A program made the position numbers and the translations under genes. A DNA stretch of 64,000 nt, taken from assembly GCA_025655575.1 (NCBI GenBank), contig JAHXIP010000005.1, forward strand, positions 162,343 to 226,342. The letters are read 5' to 3'. Position 1 is the stretch's first letter. The number at the start of each line of letters is the position of its first letter. Below the pieces are notes generated by a model. The model was not told where the DNA came from. It searched no databases and saw nothing but the letters and a program-made list of their open reading frames with translations. This document shows positions 17,450-26,060 of the stretch, in pieces. The DNA is from Candidatus Thiodiazotropha sp. (ex Monitilora ramsayi) (GTDB lineage: Bacteria; Pseudomonadota; Gammaproteobacteria; Chromatiales; Chromatiaceae).

Positions 17450-17720
17450 CTAGGGCCTGTTAACACTAATCCAATGCGCCCTGTTGCGCCTGAAAAAGCG
17501 CCAATCAAGGCACGAGGAGAGAAGTTTGGTTGTTCCAAATGAGCGACGAGCAACGCCGAGTGGCGCTTTTTCAGGCTCAACCCGAAGGGCTGGGGCTGTT
17601 TTTGCACCCAGCGGCGTTATCATTCGCTCATGTAGCCGGGCTACACCACGCTCATTCTGTCTTGCTGGGTACAAAAACAGCTCCAGCAGGGTGCATTGGA
17701 TTAGTGTTAACAGGCCCTAG
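17450..17720. mobile_element. MITE-like inverted-repeat element, copy 1
   Basis: This 271-bp element has perfect 28-bp terminal inverted repeats (17450-17477 and 17693-17720) with tips reading AGGGCCTGTTAACACTAAT. It has no transposase gene. Its reverse complement aligns over nearly its whole length with the element at 60395-60687, which has about 27 extra bp in the middle. The right end touches the ATG of the histidine kinase gene with no spacer. No target-site duplication can be fixed with certainty, although TA flanks the GGG/CCC tips on both sides. Confidence 0.85.
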
Positions 17721-19886
17721 ATGAAGCGCTCAAGGCTAGTTTTCAGGCATATCGGGCAGTTATTGCTCATCATGCTGCTGCTTCCCGTACTATCGCCATC
17801 TTGGGCCGACGAGGAGGTCCGAATCGGCGTACTGAGTCACCGGGGCGATGTGGTCACCCGCGCCATGTGGGGACCCACTGCCGACTATCTCTCAGCCATC
17901 ATCCCAGGACACCGATTTACCATCCGGCCTTTGAAATTCGATGAAGTGAATCCCGTGGTCGATGCCGGTGAAGTGGATTTCGTGCTGGTCAATCCGGGTA
18001 TCTACGTCAATCTGGAGGTGAAGTATCGTGTCTCGCGTATCGCCACTCTCTACAACCGACGTAACGATGTGCCCTACAAGATCTTCGGTGGGGTGATTTT
18101 CACCCGCAAGGATCACCCTGAGATCAACACGCTGGAAGATCTGCGGGATCACAGTTTCATGGCGGTCTACTCCACCTCTCTGGGTGGATTCCAGATGGCC
18201 ATGCGTGAAATGCTTGATAGTGGTATCGATCCCTATCGGGATCTCAAATCCCTTGAGTTCGGTGGCATCCACGATCTGGTGGTGATGTCCGTTTTGCAGG
18301 GCAAGGTGGATGTGGGTACCGTGCGCACGGATATTTTGGAGCGTATGGCCTCTGCCGGCACGATTGATATCAATGATTTCCACATCATCAACCCGAGGCA
18401 GGAACCGGAGTTCCCTTTCGCCCTCAGTACCCGGCTCTATCCCGAGTGGCCCTTCAGTAAGGTGGCGCACACGGCGGACACCTTGGCGCAGCAGGTGGCG
18501 GTGGCGTTGTTGCAGATGCCCCACGACCATACGGCAGCGCTGGCGGGGAAGTATGCGGGCTGGACCATCCCACTCGATTATCAGCCGGTACACGATCTGT
18601 TTCTTGAGTTGAAGCTACCCCCCTATCAGAATCTCGGCAAGTTCACCCTCTCCGATGCCATCGATCGCTATCGCTATTGGCTCCTGGGCGGTCTGCTGGT
18701 GCTGCTGTTCATGCTCTTTATGACGTTCTGGGTGATGCGACTCAATCAGGAACTGCACAAGGCCAAGAACCGGCTGGAGCAGCAACATGAACTGATTCTC
18801 GACTCTGTGGCCGATGGCATTTATGGGGTTGATCTGCGTGGGCGCTCGACCTTTTTCAACAGAGCTGCGGAGCGCATCACGGGTTGGGCGGCCGATGAGG
18901 TCATTGGGTTCAATCAGCACGAAATCCTCCACCATACCCATGCCGACGGTTCTCCTCATCGGGCTGATGAGTGTCCGGTCTATCAGACATTTCGTGACAG
19001 TCAGGCGAGGTATATCTCGGATGATGTCTTCTGGCGCAAGGACGGTAACAGCTTCCCCGTGGAGTACAGCAGTACCCCTATCTGGGATGAAAACGGAAAG
19101 ACCGTGGGTAGCGTAGTGGTGTTTCGTGATACCACCCGGCGCAAGAAGGCGGAAGAGGATTCGCGTCAGCATCAGGTGGAGCTTGCCCGTGTCGGGCGGC
19201 TCAGTACCTTGGGTGAGATGGCCTCAGGTATCGCCCATGAACTGAATCAGCCACTGACAGCGATATCCACCAATGCCCAGGCGAGTATTCGCTTGCTGGA
19301 GTCCAATAGCTCAAATCTTGATGTGTGTATCGATGTGATGGAGCGCATCGCCGGTCAGGCGGATCGGGCGGGGGAGATCATTCGGCAACTGCGGCGGTTT
19401 GTCAGGAAGGAGCCCCTGGAACGTGCTGAGGTTAATATCAATAATTTGGTGAATGCGGTTGTGGTGTTAATCAGACCGGAGATCCGGCGTGCCAACGTTA
19501 CCCTTGAACTTGATTTGGATAGGGATCTGCCAAGAATCTCGGTACAGCCGATACAGATCGAACAGGTGATACTCAATCTGGCCCGGAATGCCATAGAGGC
19601 CTTGCAGGAGAATCAACAGGATGAGCGTAAGCTGAGCATCCACACCCGTCGGGTCGGTGAGCAGCGGATCGAAGTATGGGTCAGAGATAACGGACCAGGC
19701 ATCAAGCCTGAAGTGGCCGACACGCTATTTGATCCCTTCGTTACCAGCAAATCCCAGGGTATGGGGCTTGGGCTCTCCATCAGTCACGGGATCATTGGCG
19801 CTCACGGTGGTAAACTGGTAGTCAATTCCGCCTATCAAGAAGGCGCAGAGTTCACCTTTTATCTACCCTTATTGGAGGCCAGCTGA
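17721..19886 (+). CDS. sensor histidine kinase, TtrS/ThsS-like (tetrathionate/thiosulfate sensing type)
   Basis: The 721-residue kinase has a signal peptide or first membrane helix (1-29), a periplasmic PhnD/phosphonate-binding-type domain (about 33-290) as in TtrS, a membrane helix near 318-338, a PAS domain (about 355-470), a HisKA domain with the phospho-acceptor His506 in 'GIAHELNQPLTAI', and an HATPase domain ('RDNGPGIKP', 'GMGLGLSIS'). TtrS senses tetrathionate and the related ThsS senses thiosulfate. The response regulator starts 2 bp later and soxB follows, which favours a sulfur-compound ligand. The ATG comes directly after the MITE, and a stop codon lies just upstream in frame, so no longer start is possible; only AGG inside the repeat tip could act as a ribosome binding site. 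Confidence 0.9.
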   Translation: MKRSRLVFRHIGQLLLIMLLLPVLSPSWADEEVRIGVLSHRGDVVTRAMWGPTADYLSAIIPGHRFTIRPLKFDEVNPVVDAGEVDFVLVNPGIYVNLEVKYRVSRIATLYNRRNDVPYKIFGGVIFTRKDHPEINTLEDLRDHSFMAVYSTSLGGFQMAMREMLDSGIDPYRDLKSLEFGGIHDLVVMSVLQGKVDVGTVRTDILERMASAGTIDINDFHIINPRQEPEFPFALSTRLYPEWPFSKVAHTADTLAQQVAVALLQMPHDHTAALAGKYAGWTIPLDYQPVHDLFLELKLPPYQNLGKFTLSDAIDRYRYWLLGGLLVLLFMLFMTFWVMRLNQELHKAKNRLEQQHELILDSVADGIYGVDLRGRSTFFNRAAERITGWAADEVIGFNQHEILHHTHADGSPHRADECPVYQTFRDSQARYISDDVFWRKDGNSFPVEYSSTPIWDENGKTVGSVVVFRDTTRRKKAEEDSRQHQVELARVGRLSTLGEMASGIAHELNQPLTAISTNAQASIRLLESNSSNLDVCIDVMERIAGQADRAGEIIRQLRRFVRKEPLERAEVNINNLVNAVVVLIRPEIRRANVTLELDLDRDLPRISVQPIQIEQVILNLARNAIEALQENQQDERKLSIHTRRVGEQRIEVWVRDNGPGIKPEVADTLFDPFVTSKSQGMGLGLSISHGIIGAHGGKLVVNSAYQEGAEFTFYLPLLEAS

Positions 19887-19888
19887 GC

Positions 19889-20515
19889 ATGGACCAGACG
19901 ACACCGACGGTCTTTGTCGTGGATGATGACGAAGAGGTGCGTAATGCACTGAAATTACTGCTCGAGTCGGTTGGGTTGCCTGTGATCTGTTATGCCTCGG
20001 CACTCGACTATCTGGAAAAATTCGACGAACGTCTGCCGGGATGTCTGGTGGTGGATATTCGTATGCCCGGCATGAGTGGTCTCGATATGCAGGAGAAGCT
20101 TGCTGAAAATCCGATCCACCCGCCGGTCATCATCATCACCGGCCACGGTGATGTGCCGATGGCGGTTCGTGCCGTGCAGGCGGGGGCGGTGGACTTTATC
20201 GAAAAACCGTTTCGTGACCAGATCCTGCTCGACAGTGTGCATCGTGCCATCGAAATGGATGCGGAGCGGCGGGGCGAGGCTTCGCGTCAGTCAGAGATCC
20301 ACGAGCATCTCAGCCAGCTCACACCGAGAGAGCGCGAAGTGCTGGACCTGGTCATCGGTGGTATGCGCAATAAGAATATCTCGGAAAAGCTGGGTATCAC
20401 GCTGTCTACCGTGGAGGCACATCGTTCCCGTGTGATGGAGAAGATGCAGGCGGATTCACTCTCCCATCTTATGCGTATGATGCTTACCCTTGAACAGGAT
20501 TATGGAAAACCATAA
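19889..20515 (+). CDS. FixJ/TtrR-type response regulator
   Basis: The 208-residue protein has an N-terminal receiver domain with 'VVDDDEEVRN', phospho-acceptor Asp56 in 'LVVDIRMPGMSG', 'ITGHGDVPMAVRA' and the lysine motif 'FIEKPFRD', followed by a LuxR-type helix-turn-helix ('LTPREREVLDLVIGGMRNKNISEKL'). This is the FixJ/TtrR subfamily, which acts as a DNA-binding activator when phosphorylated. It starts 2 bp after the kinase gene and is surely its partner. The soxB gene downstream is the obvious candidate target. Confidence 0.93.
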   Translation: MDQTTPTVFVVDDDEEVRNALKLLLESVGLPVICYASALDYLEKFDERLPGCLVVDIRMPGMSGLDMQEKLAENPIHPPVIIITGHGDVPMAVRAVQAGAVDFIEKPFRDQILLDSVHRAIEMDAERRGEASRQSEIHEHLSQLTPREREVLDLVIGGMRNKNISEKLGITLSTVEAHRSRVMEKMQADSLSHLMRMMLTLEQDYGKP

Positions 20516-20942
20516 TTTACTGTCCAGTATCTCGGAATTTTAAATCACAACAGTAGGTTACATAATACATCCTCCCCGATAGAAGCCCGGAGCAGGTGGT
20601 TGGGGATGACTTGTTGGCCTCTGTAATCGGTATCGAGGATGAGGCGCTGAACAGGGCCGGCTGGATGGTGGGAGAGGTAGTTGATTAAGACAGGCACCTT
20701 CCTGCAGTGCAGCCGGCCATTTTTTTCAGCGGTAGTGACTGGAGTCGGGATGAACGTGAAACACCTCGGCTAACAGGGTGATTCTACCTCCATCCACTTC
20801 TATACTGATGAGCCACGAGCGTCATTGGCAGGCATGAAGCCTGACGATAGGCAAACTGTATTCAGCACGTCAATAAACAACTGCATCTATAAGGCGTGCA
20901 TTCAATAAGAAACTGCATCCATATACCGGAGGATGAGAGACA
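20516..20942. other. intergenic region upstream of soxB
   Basis: No gene is called. The region should contain the soxB promoter and any binding site for the adjacent response regulator, but no clear repeat stands out. A GGAGGATGAGAGACA stretch just before the soxB ATG supplies a strong ribosome binding site. Confidence 0.5.
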
Positions 20943-22718
20943 ATGAGTATTTCGCGACGTGAATTTCTTCGTCTGATGGGGCTCGCCGGCGCGGCTGGTA
21001 TGATGCCTGCATCAGTCTTTGCTGCAGCACGCCAGCCTGCCGATCTCTATGAGGTTCCCAAGTTCGGTAATGTTTCTCTGTTACACATAACCGATACCCA
21101 CGCCCAGCTCAATCCGATCTATTTTCGCGAGCCCAATGTCAACCTGGGTCTCGACTACGCCTTCAATAAAGCGCCCCATCTGGTGGGTGATAATCTGCTA
21201 AAACATTTTGCCATTGAATCGGGCGGCATCGAATCCCATGCTTTTACTTACCTCGATTTCGATAACGCCGCTGGTAAGTACGGTAAGGTTGGTGGTTTCT
21301 CACACTTGAAGACACTGGTGCAGCGTCTCCGTGATGACCGTGGTCCGGGTAACAGTCTGCTGCTCGACGGTGGCGATACCTGGCAGGGTTCAGGCACTGC
21401 CTACTGGACCCGTGGTAAAGATATGGTCGGTGCCTGCAATAAGCTGGGCGTCGATGTGATGACCGGTCACTGGGAGTTTACCTATCTTGACGAAGAGGTG
21501 ATCTCCAATGTGGCTGACTTCAAAGGGGACTTCGTGGCGCAGAATGTCATGGTGCGGGAAGAGGCCCTGTTCGATTACAAGTTTCCTGATTTCGATGGTT
21601 TTGATGAAGACAGCGGCAACGCCTTCAAGCCCTACGTGATGAAGAATGTGGGCGGCGCCCGGGTGGCGGTTATTGGTCAGGCCTTCCCCTACACGCCGAT
21701 CGCCAATCCACAACGCTTTATTCCAGACTGGACCTTCGGTATTCAAGATGAGTTGATGCAGGGTGTGGTAGACACCGTGCGTGAAAACGAAAAGCCGGAT
21801 GTGGTTGTGGTTCTCTCCCACAACGGTATGGACGTGGACTTGAAGATGGCATCACGGGTCTCCGGTATCGACGTGATCTTTGGTGGCCATACCCACGACG
21901 GCATGCCTGCGCCTACCGTTGTGAAGAATGCCGGCGGCAAGACGCTGGTCACCAACGCCGGTTCCAACGGTAAGTTCCTCGGTGTCATGGATCTTGATGT
22001 GAAGGGTGGCAAAGTACGTGATTTCCGCTACCGTCTGCTGCCGATATTCTCTAACCTGCTACCGGCAGACAAGGAGATGCAAAGCTATATCGATGGGGTA
22101 CGTGCACCTTATCAGGACAAGCTCAATGAGGAGTTGGCAGTGGCCGAGGAGACCCTCTATCGCCGTGGTAACTTTAACGGTACCTTCGATCAAGTGATCT
22201 GTGATGCTCTGACCACCGTCAACGATGCACAGATCTCTCTCTCACCCGGATTCCGCTGGGGCACCACTGTGCTGCCGGGCCAGAAGATCACCATGGATAA
22301 CGTCATGGATCAGACCTGTATCACCTATCCCGAAACCTACCGCCGGGAGATGAAGGGCAGTGAGATCAAGGCCATCCTCGAGGATGTCTGTGACAATCTC
22401 TTCAACAAAGACCCCTACTACCAGCAGGGTGGCGACATGGTGCGAGTAGGCGGATTGGACTACGTTTGTGAACCCGGTTCGAGCTTCGGCAAGCGTATTA
22501 CCAACATGACGCTGGATGACGGTACCAAGATCGATGCCAACAAAAACTACGTCGTCTCTGGATGGGCGACTGTTGGTTCCAAAGCACCGGGAGAGCCAAT
22601 CTGGGATACCGTGGCAACTTACCTGAGAGACCAGAAAACAGTGAAGATTAAAAAACTCAACACACCCAAGTTGGTTGGTGTGGATGACAATCCTGGGATT
22701 TCTGGCTATCAATCTTAA
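20943..22718 (+). CDS. soxB: thiosulfohydrolase SoxB
   Basis: SoxB is the periplasmic dimanganese enzyme that hydrolyses the sulfonate from SoxY-bound cysteine S-thiosulfonate in the Sox thiosulfate oxidation pathway. The protein has a Tat signal with twin arginines (SRREFLRLMG, residues 3-12), the metallophosphoesterase motifs 'HITDTHAQ', 'DGGDTWQGSG', 'TGHWEFTY', 'LSHNGMDVD' and 'GGHTHDG', and the C-terminal 5'-nucleotidase-type domain. The length of 591 residues is usual. No other sox gene is nearby; separated soxB loci are common in gammaproteobacteria. A strong terminator follows. Confidence 0.97.
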   Translation: MSISRREFLRLMGLAGAAGMMPASVFAAARQPADLYEVPKFGNVSLLHITDTHAQLNPIYFREPNVNLGLDYAFNKAPHLVGDNLLKHFAIESGGIESHAFTYLDFDNAAGKYGKVGGFSHLKTLVQRLRDDRGPGNSLLLDGGDTWQGSGTAYWTRGKDMVGACNKLGVDVMTGHWEFTYLDEEVISNVADFKGDFVAQNVMVREEALFDYKFPDFDGFDEDSGNAFKPYVMKNVGGARVAVIGQAFPYTPIANPQRFIPDWTFGIQDELMQGVVDTVRENEKPDVVVVLSHNGMDVDLKMASRVSGIDVIFGGHTHDGMPAPTVVKNAGGKTLVTNAGSNGKFLGVMDLDVKGGKVRDFRYRLLPIFSNLLPADKEMQSYIDGVRAPYQDKLNEELAVAEETLYRRGNFNGTFDQVICDALTTVNDAQISLSPGFRWGTTVLPGQKITMDNVMDQTCITYPETYRREMKGSEIKAILEDVCDNLFNKDPYYQQGGDMVRVGGLDYVCEPGSSFGKRITNMTLDDGTKIDANKNYVVSGWATVGSKAPGEPIWDTVATYLRDQKTVKIKKLNTPKLVGVDDNPGISGYQS

Positions 22719-22744
22719 ATAGAAAATTGATACAAGATAATGAG

Positions 22745-22768
22745 AAGCACCCGAAAGGGTGCTTTTTT
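22745..22768 (+). terminator. rho-independent terminator of soxB
   Basis: A perfect 8-bp stem (AAGCACCC / GGGTGCTT) with a GAAA tetraloop is followed by a T-run, 26 bp after the soxB stop. Confidence 0.93.
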
Positions 22769-23162
22769 ATTGCCTGTATAGAAAACGGGTTTCTATCAAA
22801 CCCATGAAACACTAAATGGACGAACTGAAATGGGCAAATTGCTAACCAAATAACAATATGGAAGTACAGATGATTTCTTCTGCTAATGACAGATGTCCAT
22901 TTCTCACAAAAACTACTTTGTTTGGTCTACGCGGATGGTAAAATCAAAATGTAATCTGTAAAAATGTGAAGACGAACTGACAGATTGATAATTTAGTTTC
23001 GATGTCATCTGACAGTAACCGCTGCGGTTCAGGTGAGAGTGGACATAAAAAAGATTCAGATTCGACGCCCGCTACGTGACCAAAGCCGACATTTTCTGAT
23101 AATGAAAATCACCGCCAGGGCGAAACCATAGCGGTGTTCCTCAGTTGCTCAAACTGCGAGTC
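22769..23162. other. intergenic region, no gene recognised
   Basis: This AT-rich spacer lies between the soxB terminator and the convergent PEP-CTERM gene. No reading frame or repeat worth calling is seen. Confidence 0.5.
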
Positions 23163-23939
23163 TTATGCCTTCTTTAACTGTTTACGGCTAGCAACACCAA
23201 TACCGGCTAGGCCTGTTGTCATGAGCAGGAGGGTAGCGGGTTCAGGAACTGTAGTTGTCGCAACCCACGCCCCGATTGGTCCAGGAAATCCAGGCCGATC
23301 CGTAGCATCATCTGAAAGATAATGCAGGTCTGAGTTAAATAACATGGTGGAATAATTAAACGGATTATCCGGATTCATAAGATCATGAGCCACCCAGTGA
23401 TCATCCGCATTATCCAAGGAAGGCACTACGGGTCCACCGAAGCCACCTGGGCCCATGTTTGTGAATCCAAACCCAGCGGTACGGCCATTAAACACAAGGG
23501 CTGGTGTGAAGCCGCTCCAAAACGCCCCGTCATCTAAATATAAGGTAGGCGTGAAGAAATCGGCGGTAAAAACATCATGGGCTAGAAACGGCGTACTAAA
23601 GGTTAATGGATCAGTAGATGGCGTGCCTAAATTGGCAAAACTGGTTTGAAATTTATCGACTGTCGCCATATCAGCCAAAGAATGCTTTAGGGTTGTTGTT
23701 TGCATTCCACTTGCCATGAACCAGTCTCTTGATCCGGCATAATCGAGGTTACCAATAGCGGTAAGCTGATCTTGCCTGGTCATGCCAGTAAATTGATTGA
23801 TTAATGGATACCAATAAAGCTCGTTGTAAGTGTCATAAACGACTCTATCGCCACCATATGTCTGATTGATCAATGCGGCTGAAGCATTACCACCAATCAA
23901 TATGACGCCTAAAGCCAACAAAGAGTGCACCCTTTTCAT
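23163..23939 (-). CDS. PEP-CTERM sorting domain-containing secreted protein
   Basis: The 258-residue protein has a signal peptide (MKRVHSLLALGVILIGGNASA), a beta-rich body with a tryptophan/tyrosine-rich start ('VVYDTYNELYWYPLIN'), and a C-terminal sorting signal 'VPEPATLLLMTTGLAGIGVASRK' made of the PEP motif, a hydrophobic helix and basic residues. Such proteins are processed by exosortase and placed in exopolysaccharide-associated surface layers. No exosortase or polysaccharide gene is in the window. The body resembles Lcl-type or DUF1566-like secreted domains only loosely, so its function is unknown. Confidence 0.88.
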   Translation of the reverse strand: MKRVHSLLALGVILIGGNASAALINQTYGGDRVVYDTYNELYWYPLINQFTGMTRQDQLTAIGNLDYAGSRDWFMASGMQTTTLKHSLADMATVDKFQTSFANLGTPSTDPLTFSTPFLAHDVFTADFFTPTLYLDDGAFWSGFTPALVFNGRTAGFGFTNMGPGGFGGPVVPSLDNADDHWVAHDLMNPDNPFNYSTMLFNSDLHYLSDDATDRPGFPGPIGAWVATTTVPEPATLLLMTTGLAGIGVASRKQLKKA

Positions 23940-24456
23940 GATCTACTCCCCTTAAACTGCGATTCCAACTCATGTAATTCTCTGCAAAAAATACTCCATA
24001 AAATATAACCACAAGAAAAGTAATGATTTATTAGCTTTTTTGTGAAGTCATAAGTACCGATATGTAAAAATTATCGACGCATTATTGTTCAACAAGCATG
24101 AATGGATGCGCATATAACACGCTGTCCAGGTTATTTGTCCTGATTATCTGCACTGAGGGCCGCACTTAGCCCGGATCGATCATCAATTGACACTGGATCT
24201 GATTCGAAATGTAAACTATTTCGACATTGGCTGCATAATAGTTAGGCGTCATTTTCAGGCGCTGACCATTCGTTGTCGTACTATGCATGACCGTCTGCTT
24301 CTGGCCGTTTCCTTCCGACAATGGGGCTTGTATTAGGTCTGCTTTGTGGAAGTACCCTGGTAGCCTCTGTCTCCATTATCAGATGAAATCTGACTCTATT
24401 TTGATAAATGTGAGATCAAGTCTAATTTTCTACACATAGTCAAAAAGACAATCGAG
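23940..24456. other. intergenic region, no gene recognised
   Basis: This AT-rich spacer lies upstream of the PEP-CTERM gene and downstream of the tetR-type gene. No frame, RNA or repeat can be supported. Confidence 0.5.
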
Positions 24457-25038
24457 TCAATCCAGCAGGATAAAGAGTTGATCTAACACCGACTCTACTT
24501 TGTCCTGATCGGCGCCGGTGACGAGCAATACCCTAAGCCCCCAGATGGTAGTCATGATAAACGTCGCGAGGGTACGTGGGTTTTTATCTATTGCTAACTC
24601 TCCATTATCCTGCGCTGACGCCAAGGCATTGCGAAAAACGCTCTCTATGAGATCGAAGTAGTGATTGACCCGTTCACGTACCATTGCGTTGTGCCGGGAA
24701 GCGTCGAGAACCGTATTGACCAGAAAGCAACTCCGTTCCGATTCGGGTTTTTTTACGTTGCTTGCCAGCTGTCTGAATAACTCTCGAATGCCCTCCAGTG
24801 GGGTTTCCGCTGAATTAATTGTCTGGGTTATTTCCTCGACACTTCGCTTCCCATAGTGATCGAGTGTGGCCAGGAACAGGCCCTGCTTGGACTCGAAAGC
24901 TGCATAAATACTGCCTGGATTTAACTGAGTGGTTTGAGTCAGCGTGGCGACACTTGTCGAGCAATAACCCTGATCCCAGAAGGCTTGCATGGCTCGTTCA
25001 AGTACCAGATCCCGATCAAACTTTGCTAGTCGTGACAT
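24457..25038 (-). CDS. TetR/AcrR family transcriptional regulator
   Basis: The 193-residue protein has the N-terminal TetR helix-turn-helix ('AMQAFWDQGYCSTSVATLTQTTQLNPGSIYAAFESKQGLF' region) and a helical ligand domain with 'SCFLVNTVLD' containing a cysteine that could sense electrophiles or oxidants. The start at 25038 follows GGAGAG and begins MSRLAKFDRD, typical of the NemR/AcuR-like branch. It is divergent from a redoxin gene, and an inverted repeat between them (25076-25114) is a good operator, so autorepression and control of the redoxin are likely. Confidence 0.9.
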   Translation of the reverse strand: MSRLAKFDRDLVLERAMQAFWDQGYCSTSVATLTQTTQLNPGSIYAAFESKQGLFLATLDHYGKRSVEEITQTINSAETPLEGIRELFRQLASNVKKPESERSCFLVNTVLDASRHNAMVRERVNHYFDLIESVFRNALASAQDNGELAIDKNPRTLATFIMTTIWGLRVLLVTGADQDKVESVLDQLFILLD

Positions 25039-25075
25039 CGTCTCTCCTCTTTTATTATTCAACAGTTTAGCTTTA

Positions 25076-25147
25076 TTGAGTGATTGTTCAAATAAAACTT
25101 GAACGATCACTCAAGATAAACTAGTGTTCTTGAGTAATCATTCAGTT
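25076..25147. promoter_or_regulatory. TetR-type operator and divergent promoter region
   Basis: Two 16-bp arms (TTGAGTGATTGTTCAA at 25076-25091 and TTGAACGATCACTCAA at 25099-25114) form an inverted repeat with one mismatch. A third related half-site, TTGAGTAATCATTCA, begins at 25130. A possible promoter for the redoxin gene has -35 TTGAAC at 25099-25104 and -10 TAGTGT at 25122-25127 with 17-bp spacing, which would overlap the operator. Confidence 0.7.
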
Positions 25148-25164
25148 AAGACGGGAGAGTAGAC

Positions 25165-25824
25165 ATGGGTGTACTTTCAGACGCAATCGATGCCTATAAC
25201 AGCGAGAAGATCAAACAGATTCCCACCGAAACCCTTGAGATCATGGCCCAGGCGACAAGCGACCTGAAAGCCAGCGGAATCGAAGACCGGGCGTTAAAAG
25301 CCGGCAGTCGGATGCCTGAGTTCGAATTGCCGAATCAGTATGGAGAACTGCGCAGGGTCTCCGATTATCTGAAGGACTCACCTGTTGTATTAAATATCTA
25401 CCGTGGGGGTTGGTGTCCCTATTGCAATATGGAGATGAAGGCACTGCATGATGCGCTACCGATGATAGAAGCAGCCGGTGCGAGGTTGGTCGGTATGGCG
25501 CCGGAAACAGCTGACAAAGCGGAACTCACCTCACTTCACCACGAATTGCAAATCGATATTCTCAGCGATAAAGGCAATCTGGTCGCAGACCGGCTCGGGT
25601 TGGTCTACGAGCTTCCAGAGGTTTTACGCCCCATTTATCAGGGGTTAGGTATCGATATCCCGGCATATAACGGTGATATCAGTTTTATATTGCCAGTGCC
25701 AGCAACCTATATCATTCGGCAGGATGGGATCATCGCTTATGCTTTTATCAATGCGGACTATACCCAACGCATGGAGCCATCGGAGATCATTTTACAGGTT
25801 GGGTTACTCGAAAATGCAGCTTGA
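25165..25824 (+). CDS. peroxiredoxin-like / AhpC-TSA family redoxin
   Basis: The 219-residue cytoplasmic protein has a helical N-terminus and a thioredoxin-fold domain with 'PVVLNIYRGGWCPYCNMEMKAL' region, where a CPYC site replaces the usual peroxiredoxin T-x-x-C motif, and a C-terminal 'ATYIIRQDGIIAYAF'. The RGGWCPYC form is typical of the 'peroxiredoxin-like' redoxins often found divergent from TetR or LysR regulators. It probably reduces peroxides or disulfides; the substrate is not known. The TetR operator upstream suggests it is induced by the regulator's ligand. Confidence 0.88.
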   Translation: MGVLSDAIDAYNSEKIKQIPTETLEIMAQATSDLKASGIEDRALKAGSRMPEFELPNQYGELRRVSDYLKDSPVVLNIYRGGWCPYCNMEMKALHDALPMIEAAGARLVGMAPETADKAELTSLHHELQIDILSDKGNLVADRLGLVYELPEVLRPIYQGLGIDIPAYNGDISFILPVPATYIIRQDGIIAYAFINADYTQRMEPSEIILQVGLLENAA

Positions 25825-26060
25825 TTTATATTTTCTGCTGATCAAGTAGGACTGCATCTGTCAGGCTGCAGAGCTAACACACCAGATATCAAGTTTTACT
25901 GAAAATCAGAGAACAATGTTCTCTGATATAGGGTTTTCTAGTTGGGTATCAAGCAAGTGAATCGTCGGTAATAGTCAGGGAATTCCTGCCAGCTTCAGGG
26001 ATAATTAAAAGCTGACCTTAGAAAAATCGGGCTATACTCTCGGCAAAGTTCCCAATATGT

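Noticed and set aside
17484..17724. Open frames inside MITE copy 1 on both strands
   Set aside because: They follow from the inverted repeats, differ between the two copies and have no ribosome binding site. The element is non-coding.
20620..20690. Short frame with text like LLASVIGIEDEALNRAGWMVG upstream of soxB
   Set aside because: Fewer than 35 codons, no start signal and no family resemblance.
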